Virus record (IMG/VR): IMGVR_UViG_3300026078_000045
Coordinates: 1 to 43,205 of that record
Strand: one strand, 5' to 3'
Source of the DNA: a virus
DNA: 43,205 nucleotides
The notes beneath the pieces were generated by a model. The model did not search any database and was not told where the DNA came from. It saw only the letters and a program-made list of their open reading frames with translations. This document shows positions 1 through 6,403 of this stretch, piece by piece; position 1 is the first letter of the stretch; each line of letters opens with the position of its first letter. The position numbers and the translations under genes were made by a program.

Positions 1-7
1 CTCTCAT
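1..7 (-). CDS. First codons of prophage A early gene (partial)
   Basis: Only the ATG at 7-5 and four more bases are inside the window. They and the 88 bases upstream are identical to the start of the 142-residue prophage B gene at 41148-41576. This is therefore the prophage A counterpart, running off the left edge. Confidence 0.6.
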
Positions 8-126
8 CGTGACCAGTTCCTTTCGGTGCTTCTCGGTTCTCGATGGGTTCTCTGGTCCGGAGCCCGGCCTGTTCACGCAGGTGCGGGCTCGTTTGCTACG
101 CCGCTGTCGGCAGCGCGGCGGGGGTC
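1..126. repeat. 126-bp direct repeat, copy 1 (matches 41570-41695)
   Basis: Positions 1-126 are identical base for base to 41570-41695. The repeat covers the start codon of the early gene, its ribosome binding site, the intergenic stretch and the last codons of the small gene upstream of it. Identity stops at 127. It reaches the window edge on the left, so the true repeat may be longer. Confidence 0.97.
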
Positions 127-275
127 TGGTCGCGCATCGGCGCCAGGCGAGGGTTGATGATGAACGCGACGTGCTCGATCTGCTCGTCGCTCAGCGGCGG
201 CCAGTCGGCTGCGAGCTGCTGGCCAAGCTGGAAAATGCGGTCGAGTTCGCGCCGCTGGCGCTCCTCGGGGGTCAT
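96..275 (-). CDS. Small conserved early protein (prophage A, 59 aa)
   Basis: The 59-residue protein starts with ATG at 275, in an ATGA overlap with the stop of the Cro-like gene. It is homologous to the 55-residue protein at 41665-41832: both begin MTPxER, share DRIFQ, a PPL(S/T)(D/E) segment and a V(A)F(L/I)I segment, and end in the identical TPAALPTAA. Its function is unknown. Its fixed place behind the Cro-like gene in both prophages suggests an early accessory role. The last codons lie in the 126-bp repeat. Confidence 0.8.
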   Translation of the reverse strand: MTPEERQRRELDRIFQLGQQLAADWPPLSDEQIEHVAFIINPRLAPMRDQTPAALPTAA

Positions 276-502
276 GAGGCTCCCTGCTGAATCTTCTCCA
301 CAGGGACTTCAAGCACTTCGGCTATGCGCTTCTGGACCTCCAGGGAGGCACCACACTCGCCCTTGCAGATGCGCTTGAGATGCTGCCGCGTGACCCCGAC
401 CTGAGCCGCGAGCTGGGGAATCGACATCCGCCTGTCCCAGCGCAGATCTTCGATCTTTGCCCCATCCGGAGAGGGAGTGGTCGTTGGCTTCACAGGTTTC
501 AT
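272..502 (-). CDS. Cro-like XRE helix-turn-helix regulator (prophage A)
   Basis: The 76-residue protein has a helix-turn-helix in its middle (MSIPQLAAQVGVTRQHLKRI) followed by VQKRIAEVLEVPVEKI, a typical XRE tail helix. It is the first gene of the leftward early operon, divergent from the XRE repressor at 688, so it probably acts as the Cro-type early regulator. I chose ATG at 502 because an AAGGTG lies six bases upstream; TTG at 529 in the same frame is the alternative. It differs clearly from the prophage B counterpart at 41829-42032, fitting a different immunity type. Confidence 0.85.
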   Translation of the reverse strand: MKPVKPTTTPSPDGAKIEDLRWDRRMSIPQLAAQVGVTRQHLKRICKGECGASLEVQKRIAEVLEVPVEKIQQGAS

Positions 503-600
503 CCTGACACCTTTTGGAGTCTCACGCAAGGGGTGCTGAGGCCCCTAAGGGGGACCACCGTTTCAGGCTGAGGTGCCACGCCACGGGCGCGCGGAGCTTC

Positions 601-621
601 GGCGTGATGCACAATCACGCC
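601..621. promoter_or_regulatory. Candidate operator of prophage A switch
   Basis: A perfect inverted repeat, GGCGTGAT / ATCACGCC, has 8-bp arms and a 5-base spacer. It lies between the divergent Cro-like and repressor genes. Another inverted pair, CCAAAT / ATTTGG, lies at about 631-669, and a further CACGCC half-site lies near 575. The sequence is unrelated to the prophage B operator-like repeats. The role is inferred from position and symmetry. Confidence 0.5.
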
Positions 622-687
622 ATGTGTGCGCCAAATCTAGGCAAAGCGATTCACGGAGATTCCATTTGGTGTCACCATTCAGGCATG

Positions 688-1182
688 ATGACCCTTGTGA
701 ACCCCCACTACGAGCGGCTCATGCGGCTCATCGCTGAGGCAAGGAAGCGCGAGGGCCTGGAGCGGCAGATCGACATGGTCCGGGCCAGCGGCCTGAGCAA
801 ATCCACGATCAGCCGCCTCGAACAGGGCCAAGAGCTTGGCGAAGCCTCCCTTCGCGCCATCGCCAAGACGATCGGCTGGACTGGCGACAGCGCGGAGGAT
901 GTTCTAGCCGGCGGCGAACCAACCATCGCAGTGGCGGCCGAGCCCCAGAGCCAGGCCGAGCTGGAGCGCCGATATCAGCGCGGACAGGCGACCGACGCCG
1001 GACGCCCCATCGACGTCGTCGAAGACGCCCTATACAAGGTGTTCATGGCTGCCTCGCCCGGTACCCCGCTCGCCGAGTTCGATCGGGTGCGCCGCCAAGT
1101 CTTCGGCGTCCTGGCTGAGGCGGGCATCGACGTTGCCGAGAGGCATGACGAGACATCATCGGGCACTGATACGGATACGTGA
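688..1182 (+). CDS. XRE-family repressor (prophage A immunity)
   Basis: The protein has about 164 residues. The N-terminal helix-turn-helix contains MVRASGLSKSTISRLEQGQE followed by SLRAIAKTIGW. It shares with the prophage B repressor the segment GWT..SA..V.AGGEPT and a C-terminal region of similar size (SPGTPLAEFDRVR against APDTPLSEVQEIE). Likely role: binds operators between the divergent genes and maintains lysogeny. ATG at 685 or 688 are both possible; neither has a good Shine-Dalgarno sequence, so the message may be leaderless. A LexA-type box follows the stop codon. Confidence 0.85.
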   Translation: MTLVNPHYERLMRLIAEARKREGLERQIDMVRASGLSKSTISRLEQGQELGEASLRAIAKTIGWTGDSAEDVLAGGEPTIAVAAEPQSQAELERRYQRGQATDAGRPIDVVEDALYKVFMAASPGTPLAEFDRVRRQVFGVLAEAGIDVAERHDETSSGTDTDT

Positions 1183-1200
1183 GGAACCTGCGAGCATAGT

Positions 1201-1216
1201 TCGAACGCGTGTTCGC
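1201..1216 (+). promoter_or_regulatory. LexA (SOS) box, prophage A
   Basis: TCGAACGCGTGTTCGC matches the actinobacterial LexA consensus TCGAAC-N4-GTTCGA at 11 of 12 fixed positions. It lies 18 bp after the repressor stop and about 100 bp before the last rightward gene. The same position in prophage B (42704-42719) carries a similar box. It probably makes the downstream gene DNA-damage inducible. Confidence 0.75.
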
Positions 1217-1312
1217 ATCAGATGAGATTCAGGGCCTTGCGTAACCACTTGAACAGGAGAAATATGGATCGCCTACCCCTCGTACGGGCCGATCAATCGG
1301 GAGGGCTCTCAG

Positions 1313-1540
1313 GTGGCCATGGACTTACCCAAACCCCACTTCACCGTCGTCATCGATGACACGGTAGGTGAAATCGCCGCCCTTACGGTGGCCGAAGACG
1401 GAGAGATCACCTGCACGCTGCACTCCTCCGCCGCTGACGACGACTCCCCGGCCCGCTACAGCGGCCACACCGTCTTCAGCAAGGCAGTCGAAGTGGCGTT
1501 GAGCCGCTTCCAGGGTGCTACTGCCGACAGCCCCACATAG
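1313..1540 (+). CDS. Small protein behind a LexA box (prophage A, 75 aa)
   Basis: GTG at 1313 follows a GGGAGGG 8 bases upstream; ATG at 1319 is an alternative. The protein starts with a beta-rich pattern (FTVVIDDTVGEIAALTVAED) and ends with a helix. It is the last gene before the junction and matches, in place and general pattern, the 65-residue gene at 42820-43017 of prophage B. Sequence identity between the two is low. I do not recognise a family. The LexA box and position suggest a role in induction or excision, which is inference. Confidence 0.7.
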   Translation: MAMDLPKPHFTVVIDDTVGEIAALTVAEDGEITCTLHSSAADDDSPARYSGHTVFSKAVEVALSRFQGATADSPT

Positions 1541-1578
1541 CCCGCGCGGCGGCCGACGCGGCGCCCCGCCACCTGACG
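1541..1578. other. Prophage A / prophage B junction (attachment site region)
   Basis: This 38-base spacer lies between the convergent ends of the prophage A small gene and the prophage B integrase. It must contain the left attachment junction if the phages are integrated end to end. It shares the 7-mer CGCCACC (1567-1573) with the right junction (43051-43057), where that 7-mer sits at the centre of a dyad. Another shared 7-mer, GGCGGCC, shows that such matches arise by chance in GC-rich DNA. Confidence 0.4.
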
Positions 1579-2994
1579 TCAGTCGGCCGCCCCCGGCATC
1601 TCCACCGGCAGCACCCGCACCGAATCCGGATCGAACCCGGGCCCGTGACGAGTCACCCGCAGAATCTCCACGGTCACCGTCGCCCGCACAATCGCCCGCC
1701 GCCGATCAATCGGCAGATCATCCCACTGCTCCCGCGTCATATCCCGGCAGCCGGCCAGCACATGCACGCTGCTCCGCGACTCGATCCGCGCCCGCACCGA
1801 CTCGATCTGCTTATTCAGGTCCCGCAGGATCGCATCGAGCTCTGCATCGGTCATCGTGGCGCTCCGCGTGAACCGGGCCTGCGCCGCCTTGCGCTTCGCC
1901 TCCAACGCGGCCAGCTCCGCACCCGCGCCGTCATCAGCCTGCTGCACCTCCAGCGCCTTCCACAGCCGCGGATCGGCCAGACGCGTCAACACCGCGCCGA
2001 GCACATACGCATCCACGTGGAGCATGTTCCGGCAGACCTGCTCAGGGCACTGCGGATCGCTGCACCGGTAACTCGGCGCCCTACGCTTGCTGCTGTGATG
2101 CGCGCTCACCGTGCTCTTACACGCCCCGTGGAACGCGATGCCCGTCAGGAGATGCCTCGTCGCGGTGGAGTGGCCCGGCTTGGAGTACCGCTCGCCGATC
2201 GCGCCGAGCGTGGCCTGTAGTGCCTCCCACTGCTCCCGCTCGACCAGCCCCTTCCACCGGCCGACACCGACGACGACGCCCTTGTAAGTGGACAGGCCCG
2301 CGTGGCGCGGGTTCGTCAGCACATCCCTGACGGCGTTCGTCGTCCACTCGTTGCCGAGAGTGGTGGTGATCCCGCGCTCGTTCCAGTCGCGGACGATCGA
2401 GCGCATCGACTCGCCGGCCAGGATCCGGGCCGCGGCATCGCGGTACCGCTCAGCCTCTCCGGCGTGGATCTTGCCGCTGCGCTTGTACCCGAACGTGCGG
2501 ACGCGGTTCTTGCGCGCGATGCCCTTGGCTGCGCGGTCGGCGTGGGCATCGCGGGCCCGGCGGCTGATGTTGTCGGCCTCCGCGCAGGCGTTCGCCGCGT
2601 CGATGCGCAGAATCCGGCGGTCGTCGGCGGCGTCCAGGTTCCGGGTGCCGGACGGCGAGGCCAGGCGGATTCCGCGGCCGTCGGCGAGGTTCAGCAGCGT
2701 CTCCAGGTCCCAGGGCTGCCGGATCAGGCGGTCGCCGTGGTAGACGATGATGGCGTCGACGTCGCCGCGCTCGACCGCCTCCAGCATCGCGTCCCAGTCC
2801 TCGCGCTTACGGTCGCGGCGCCATGCCGACTTATTGTTGTCGCAGTAGACGTGCACGACCTCCCAGCCCAGCCGTTTGGCGAGCTGGCGGCACAGCTTCT
2901 CCTGGCGCTTCACCTTCACGACGTCGCCGTGCGTGGCCAGCGAGATCCGGCAGTAGATCACGGCCTTGACGGGGCGCCTAGACACGGTCCTCAT
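1579..2994 (-). CDS. Large serine recombinase (integrase) of prophage B
   Basis: The 471-residue protein joins attP and attB by serine recombination. The N-terminal resolvase domain has YCRIS with the predicted nucleophile Ser18, and the DRLIRQ arginine motif. A recombinase domain follows (FGY...GITTTLGNEWT..AVRDVLTNPRHAG), then a zinc-ribbon-like segment, a coiled coil (about 385-430) and a basic C-terminus. ATG at 2994 directly precedes the resolvase fold. Oddity: the first zinc-ribbon half has a single Cys (GACKST) where this family usually has CxxC, while the second half is Cys-rich. It converges on the last gene of prophage A. Confidence 0.93.
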   Translation of the reverse strand: MRTVSRRPVKAVIYCRISLATHGDVVKVKRQEKLCRQLAKRLGWEVVHVYCDNNKSAWRRDRKREDWDAMLEAVERGDVDAIIVYHGDRLIRQPWDLETLLNLADGRGIRLASPSGTRNLDAADDRRILRIDAANACAEADNISRRARDAHADRAAKGIARKNRVRTFGYKRSGKIHAGEAERYRDAAARILAGESMRSIVRDWNERGITTTLGNEWTTNAVRDVLTNPRHAGLSTYKGVVVGVGRWKGLVEREQWEALQATLGAIGERYSKPGHSTATRHLLTGIAFHGACKSTVSAHHSSKRRAPSYRCSDPQCPEQVCRNMLHVDAYVLGAVLTRLADPRLWKALEVQQADDGAGAELAALEAKRKAAQARFTRSATMTDAELDAILRDLNKQIESVRARIESRSSVHVLAGCRDMTREQWDDLPIDRRRAIVRATVTVEILRVTRHGPGFDPDSVRVLPVEMPGAAD

Positions 2995-3093
2995 GTGTGC
3001 ACCATAGCGGGCCACAACCAGATCGACCCCCGGAAAGTGCACACATAACCGCGTCCGCTGCGCCTCGGCCGCCCGCCGTCGTACCCTGACCCC

Positions 3094-3300
3094 ATGAGAC
3101 GCAGAGCACTGCACGAGGGCACTCGCGACGAAATCCTGGCCGAGCTCGACGACGCCGGTCTGAGCCGCACCCTGGGCGCGCTCGTCCACGGCGGCAGTCA
3201 GGAGAAAGCCGAAGCGATCGGTGAGGCGTGGCGGCAGATCCGCGACGGCGGGACATGGGTCGAACTCGAGTACAACGTGTACCGCGTCGTCGAAGGCTGA
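3094..3300 (+). CDS. Small protein divergent from the integrase (68 aa)
   Basis: It begins with ATG at 3094, 99 bases from the divergent integrase start, and has no clear Shine-Dalgarno. The protein is mostly helical and charged (RDEILAELDDAGLSRTLGAL) with a C-terminal WVELEYNVYRVVEG. No family is recognised. Small genes beside serine integrases sometimes encode the directionality factor for excision; that is one possibility here without direct evidence. Confidence 0.6.
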   Translation: MRRRALHEGTRDEILAELDDAGLSRTLGALVHGGSQEKAEAIGEAWRQIRDGGTWVELEYNVYRVVEG

Positions 3301-3445
3301 GCGGCCAACCAGCAGCGCGCGGATCCTCCCCGCGCGACCGGGAACCGGCGCGCCAGGCTTCCATCAGGGCCCTACTGGGAATACGGTGGGTGAGCCTGCC
3401 GCATCGGTGGGTGATCATAATTCCACAGACCACGAAGGGACCGTG

Positions 3446-3880
3446 ATGGTGCAAACCACACGGAGAAGGCCTTTCGGCTCCGGCGGAGTCGAGCCTTCTC
3501 TCACCGCCCAACCGCCGGGGCTCGTCCCCAGCGAACCACCCCGCGCCGGCTGCCCCATCAACCCGCGCCCCCGGAATCTCCCCGAGTACCAGGCCGCATG
3601 CCGCGCCGCACAAGGTGACGACGTCGCCGAACGCAAGGCCTGCGAGATCGTGCCCGGCGCCCACCTCTACCACGACGGCCGGTTCCTGGACGTCGTCGGC
3701 ATCGACCGGCTCGACCCGCACGGTGACGTCGAGCTCCGGCTCGCCAGCGACGACGGCCTGCACGTGGTCCGCGTCGTACCGACGAACACCGCCGTGTACG
3801 TCCTCGCCCCGACCCCCGACGCCATCCACGCGCCGGGCGCCGGGGCGCCTGAGAGTGAGTCTACGGCGGCGCGCCCATGA
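3446..3880 (+). CDS. Hypothetical protein, accessory region (144 aa)
   Basis: ATG at 3446 follows an AAGGGA. The N-terminal half is Pro-rich and probably disordered. The C-terminal half (about 75-125) has a beta-rich pattern around GAHLYHDGRFLDVVGIDRL and HVVRVVP..TAVYVLA. The stop overlaps the start of the next gene (ATGA), so the two form an operon. A TGATCATAAT stretch just upstream (3409-3418) could hold a promoter. Function unknown; it is in the part of the phage where lysogenic cargo genes usually sit. Confidence 0.6.
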   Translation: MVQTTRRRPFGSGGVEPSLTAQPPGLVPSEPPRAGCPINPRPRNLPEYQAACRAAQGDDVAERKACEIVPGAHLYHDGRFLDVVGIDRLDPHGDVELRLASDDGLHVVRVVPTNTAVYVLAPTPDAIHAPGAGAPESESTAARP

Positions 3881-4116
3881 CCCAGGAGTGGAGTCCGAAG
3901 GAACGCGCGGACCTGCTACGGCACGGCGTGGTACTCGACACCATCACAAAGCTCGAGCTGGCCGGCTACAGCACGCTTGCCCAGCTCGCCCAGCTCGACC
4001 GGCAGCAGCTAAAGGCCATCAGTGGCGAGCGGGGCGCGGTCGACGTCCGGCGCGCGCTCGGCCGGCTGATGGACATCGCGGCGGCGGACCCGGCTACCCG
4101 GCGGCGGGTGCCATAA
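3877..4116 (+). CDS. Small protein with a helix-hairpin-helix-like segment (79 aa)
   Basis: It overlaps the previous gene by ATGA. The middle reads LELAGYSTLAQLAQLDRQQL followed by KAISGERG, which resembles the DNA-binding helix-hairpin-helix of the RNA polymerase alpha C-terminal domain type (L..GY.TL..L..L....L..I.G). The family is not certain. A strong hairpin terminator follows at 4149. Confidence 0.65.
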   Translation: MTQEWSPKERADLLRHGVVLDTITKLELAGYSTLAQLAQLDRQQLKAISGERGAVDVRRALGRLMDIAAADPATRRRVP

Positions 4117-4148
4117 GCGACGGAGGCAACTGACCCGAACACGACCAC

Positions 4149-4176
4149 GACGCCCGGCCCGATGCGGCCGGGCGTC
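4149..4176. terminator. GC-rich hairpin between convergent genes
   Basis: GACGCCCGGCC and GGCCGGGCGTC form a perfect 11-bp stem with a 6-base loop. It lies between the rightward operon ending at 4116 and the leftward gene ending at 4188, so it can serve both. No T-run follows, as is common in actinomycetes. Confidence 0.75.
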
Positions 4177-4187
4177 GGCGTGTCCGG

Positions 4188-4364
4188 CTACAGCGATGCT
4201 TCGAACATCGCGACCGGCGCCTTCAACGTCTCCGCGGGCGGCACGATCCGGCGCAACGTACGATCCGCATGCTCCGACAGCGCGTCCAGCGGCACGGAGC
4301 GCACGTCAGCGACCTGCGTAGCGCTCCGGGCCATGCGGGGCACCGACTCCGGGTTCGGGAGCAT
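4188..4364 (-). CDS. FxSxx-COOH (FxsA)-like small peptide precursor, candidate
   Basis: The 58-residue protein starts at ATG 4364 with GGAGG seven bases upstream. Its second half, VADVRSVPLDALSEHADRTL then RRIVPPAETLKAPVAMFEASL-COOH in pattern, resembles the actinobacterial FxSxx-COOH precursors: a D(V/L)R..PL..L block, an L.RI.P helix and a P.A.F..S. end. FxsA peptides are thought to be modified by a radical SAM enzyme, FxsB. Oddity: the last five residues are FEASL, so Ser is in the fourth place and not the third. No maturase is encoded in the window. It could instead be an unrelated small orphan. Confidence 0.45.
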   Translation of the reverse strand: MLPNPESVPRMARSATQVADVRSVPLDALSEHADRTLRRIVPPAETLKAPVAMFEASL

Positions 4365-4517
4365 CACAGGCCTCCAGCAAGATCGGTGGGGCGCCCCGGA
4401 ACTGGAGGGGCACCTCAGGATACGGGGCGGGGCGCTCCGGGAAAGCCCCCAGCCGCTACCGATCAAGACGGGGCGGCGGTACGGTCAGGCCACTGAATCA
4501 GGCACCGAGGGGGGACG

Positions 4518-4997
4518 ATGGATCAGGACTACGACGTGCGACCCGCAGCCGCCCCGGCCACACGCCGCGGCTTCGGCCCCGGCATCCTCGGAGCCGTCGC
4601 CGCGGCTGCCCTGGCCATCGGCTTCGGCGCCGGCTGGCTCAGCCACACCACCAACAGCACCACCAGTAAGCCAAGCGGCGCAACAACCTCGGTCCACGGC
4701 ATGCTCCAGCTCAGAGACGGCAACTACAGCAGCGTCGGCAACACCTGCTCCGGCAACGGCGGCTACCAGGACATCTCCGGCGGTGTCGCCGTCACCATCG
4801 GCGACCAGACCGGCAAGACGCTCGCCGTGACCAGCCTCCAGCCCGGAGCGTTCGGCGGGGGCGGCTGCCAGTTCACGTTCGCCGCTCAGGTCCCGGCCGG
4901 CGCGACGCTCTACACCGTGACGATCAGCCACCGCGGGACGCAGACCTTCGGGCCGGCCGACGTGGTTGGTGGTTTCAACATGACGCTCGGCACCTAG
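4518..4997 (+). CDS. Exported or membrane-anchored hypothetical protein (159 aa)
   Basis: ATG at 4518 follows a GAGGGGGG. Residues about 20-45 form a hydrophobic segment (GILGAVAAAALAIGFGAGWL) that could be a signal anchor. A Ser/Thr-rich linker follows, then a beta-rich extracellular domain with two Cys (TCSGNGGY and GGCQFTF) that could pair. Actinomycetes have many small exported proteins of this C..NGGY.DI kind. Within a prophage this suggests a lysogenic-conversion gene. Its stop overlaps the stop of the convergent gene (CTAG, 4994-4997). Confidence 0.8.
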   Translation: MDQDYDVRPAAAPATRRGFGPGILGAVAAAALAIGFGAGWLSHTTNSTTSKPSGATTSVHGMLQLRDGNYSSVGNTCSGNGGYQDISGGVAVTIGDQTGKTLAVTSLQPGAFGGGGCQFTFAAQVPAGATLYTVTISHRGTQTFGPADVVGGFNMTLGT

Positions 4998-5437
4998 TCC
5001 GGGACCTTCTCCTCCAGCATCCGCAGCTGCACCCGCAGATCCCCGATCTCCGCGCGCTGCGCCTGGATCACTGCATCCCGCTCCGCCATCTCCCGCTGAT
5101 GATCCCGATCCAGCGCCGCACGCTCCGCGGCGACCTCCGCGCGGAACGCCGCGAAGTCCTCCTTCATCTGGATCAGCTCAGCCTGCGCTTCCCGTACCTC
5201 CCGATGCGCGGCCGACGCCTTCGCCTCCGCATAGTCCGCATCCGCGCGGGCACTCTCCACCGCATGCCGCGCCGCACCCTGGACGGTCTGCACCGCCTCT
5301 GCGGCGGCGTGCTGCAGCATCAGCTCGGCGTTCGCATCCGTCGACCGCCGCTCCGAACGGGCCTTCAGCATCGCCGGAAGCCCAGTGATCAGCGCGCCGA
5401 TCACGCTTCCCAGCGCAACCAGCAGCGCCTCGTTCAT
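4994..5437 (-). CDS. Membrane-anchored coiled-coil protein of the lysis cassette
   Basis: The 147-residue protein has an N-terminal membrane segment (residues 5-24, LLVALGSVIGALITGLPAML) and then a long Ala/Glu/Arg-rich coiled coil to the end. It is the last gene of the lysis cassette and overlaps the PAS gene by ATGA. The layout would suit a second holin-like or envelope-spanning lysis accessory protein, but no family is recognised. The stop codon lies in the CTAG that also ends the convergent gene. Confidence 0.75.
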   Translation of the reverse strand: MNEALLVALGSVIGALITGLPAMLKARSERRSTDANAELMLQHAAAEAVQTVQGAARHAVESARADADYAEAKASAAHREVREAQAELIQMKEDFAAFRAEVAAERAALDRDHQREMAERDAVIQAQRAEIGDLRVQLRMLEEKVPD

Positions 5438-5838
5438 GCCTCCTGGCCTCCAGGCTCAGCCGCCGTCCGGCGCACGGTCGCGATGGCGAAGTTCCCGTCG
5501 GGAGCTGTCAGCCACGCGAGGTTGATCTCGACTGGGATCAGGGATCCGTCCGCGTGGACCATCTCCAGCCGCATCCCGGCCCCCATCGGCCGGGTGTGCG
5601 GGTCCTGCATGTAGGAGCCGCGGTAGCGTTCGTGCTCTGACTGCAGCGGCGGCGGCACCAGATCCTCGATCGGCCGGTGCAGCAGGTCGGATTCGGTGTA
5701 GCCGGTCAGCAGCGACGCCCGCTCGTTCACCATCCGGATCCGGCCGGTCGCGTCGACCACGATCAGCGGATCGGGCATCCGTTGAAGCACGTCCGGAGCG
5801 AGCGTGAATTTCAGCCTGTTGTCCTCATACAAGGACAT
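5434..5838 (-). CDS. Stand-alone PAS-domain protein inside the lysis cassette
   Basis: The 134-residue protein starts at ATG 5838, overlapping the holin-like stop by one base (TGATG). Residues about 15-125 form one PAS domain: MPDPLIVVDATGRIRMVNER, LTGY...LL..PIEDLVPP, then HADGSLIPVEINL and a final ATVRR strand. PAS domains bind small ligands, haem or flavin, or mediate protein contacts. No kinase, cyclase or DNA-binding output domain is present. It sits in an unbroken overlap chain endolysin, holin-like, PAS, membrane coiled coil, so it is made with the lysis proteins. Its role is unknown; a modulator of lysis timing is an inference. Confidence 0.88.
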   Translation of the reverse strand: MSLYEDNRLKFTLAPDVLQRMPDPLIVVDATGRIRMVNERASLLTGYTESDLLHRPIEDLVPPPLQSEHERYRGSYMQDPHTRPMGAGMRLEMVHADGSLIPVEINLAWLTAPDGNFAIATVRRTAAEPGGQEA

Positions 5839-6074
5839 CAGGACGCACCGGGCGGTGTAGGCGGGTCTTCCGGCGCCGGGGCCGGGGCCGCGGACCCCGT
5901 CGGCAGCGGCGCGACCGGGAATGCCTGCCGGATACCGGCCTCGACCGCGCCCGGAAGCACGGTCCATATCGACCCCCAGCTGACCTGTCCGCCACGTGCC
6001 AGGAAGTCGGCGGCAAACGCCAGCGCGGTGAACCGGGCGAACCGCAGTAGCTGAGCCTTCAGGTGCGGGCTCAT
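5838..6074 (-). CDS. Holin-like small protein
   Basis: The 78-residue protein overlaps the endolysin stop (ATGA). It has two hydrophobic stretches (FTALAFAADFLARGG and WGSIWTVLPGAVEAGIRQAF) and a Pro/Ala-rich tail. The pattern and place directly after the endolysin resemble short actinophage holins with two membrane segments. The hydrophobicity is modest, so membrane insertion is not certain. Confidence 0.6.
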   Translation of the reverse strand: MSPHLKAQLLRFARFTALAFAADFLARGGQVSWGSIWTVLPGAVEAGIRQAFPVAPLPTGSAAPAPAPEDPPTPPGAS

Positions 6075-6403
6075 CGGTGCGTCGCCTCGATCAGGTAGGA
6101 CAGCGGCACGTTCTCGCTACCTGCGAGCCGCGTGATGCTGATCTTCTGCACGCCGGTCGGCAGCGGGCCGCCGAACGGGTTCACGCGGTCGCCAGCCGCC
6201 GGCACCAGGAAGTCCTGCGTGAAGTCGGTCCAACCCAACCCGTGGACGAAGGCGGCCACCCGGACGTGGGCGTCGCCGAAGTCAGAGCCCAGGGAGAACC
6301 ACACGTCCCCCCAGCCGGCCCGGCCGGCGTTCGCTGGCGGAGGGCACACCACCGTGGTGACCCCGGCGCCGGGCCTGATCTCTCCAGTGCTGAACGTGGG
6401 CAT
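6071..6403 (-). CDS. Candidate internal product: endolysin C-terminal domain alone (110 aa)
   Basis: In frame inside the endolysin, ATG at 6403 is preceded by GGAGGACGAC, a strong Shine-Dalgarno at ideal spacing. It falls exactly after the linker and before MPTFSTGEIRPGAG. Several known endolysins make a separate wall-binding subunit from such an internal start, giving a hetero-oligomeric enzyme. Here this is predicted from sequence only. Confidence 0.5.
   Translation of the reverse strand: MPTFSTGEIRPGAGVTTVVCPPPANAGRAGWGDVWFSLGSDFGDAHVRVAAFVHGLGWTDFTQDFLVPAAGDRVNPFGGPLPTGVQKISITRLAGSENVPLSYLIEATHR

Larger units (their letters stand above)
1..1570. mobile_element. Right end of prophage A (partial)
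   Basis: This is a truncated temperate phage end with the same layout as the right end of prophage B. In order it has the first bases of a leftward early gene, a small leftward gene, a leftward Cro-like gene, a rightward XRE repressor, a LexA-type box and a last rightward small gene. The body of the phage lies to the left of the window. The right border is taken as the short spacer before the prophage B integrase stop codon; 1570 is the centre of a 7-bp sequence shared with the other junction and is tentative. Confidence 0.75.

Noticed and set aside
1548-1554. GGCGGCC as attachment core (also at 43067-43073)
   Set aside because: Seven-base GC-only matches are expected by chance here. In the right junction it is an outer dyad arm and not the centre.
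4188-4466. Longer 92-residue version of the leftward small gene
   Set aside because: The extra N-terminal part is Arg/Ser/Pro-rich and lacks a ribosome site, whereas ATG 4364 has GGAGG at good spacing.
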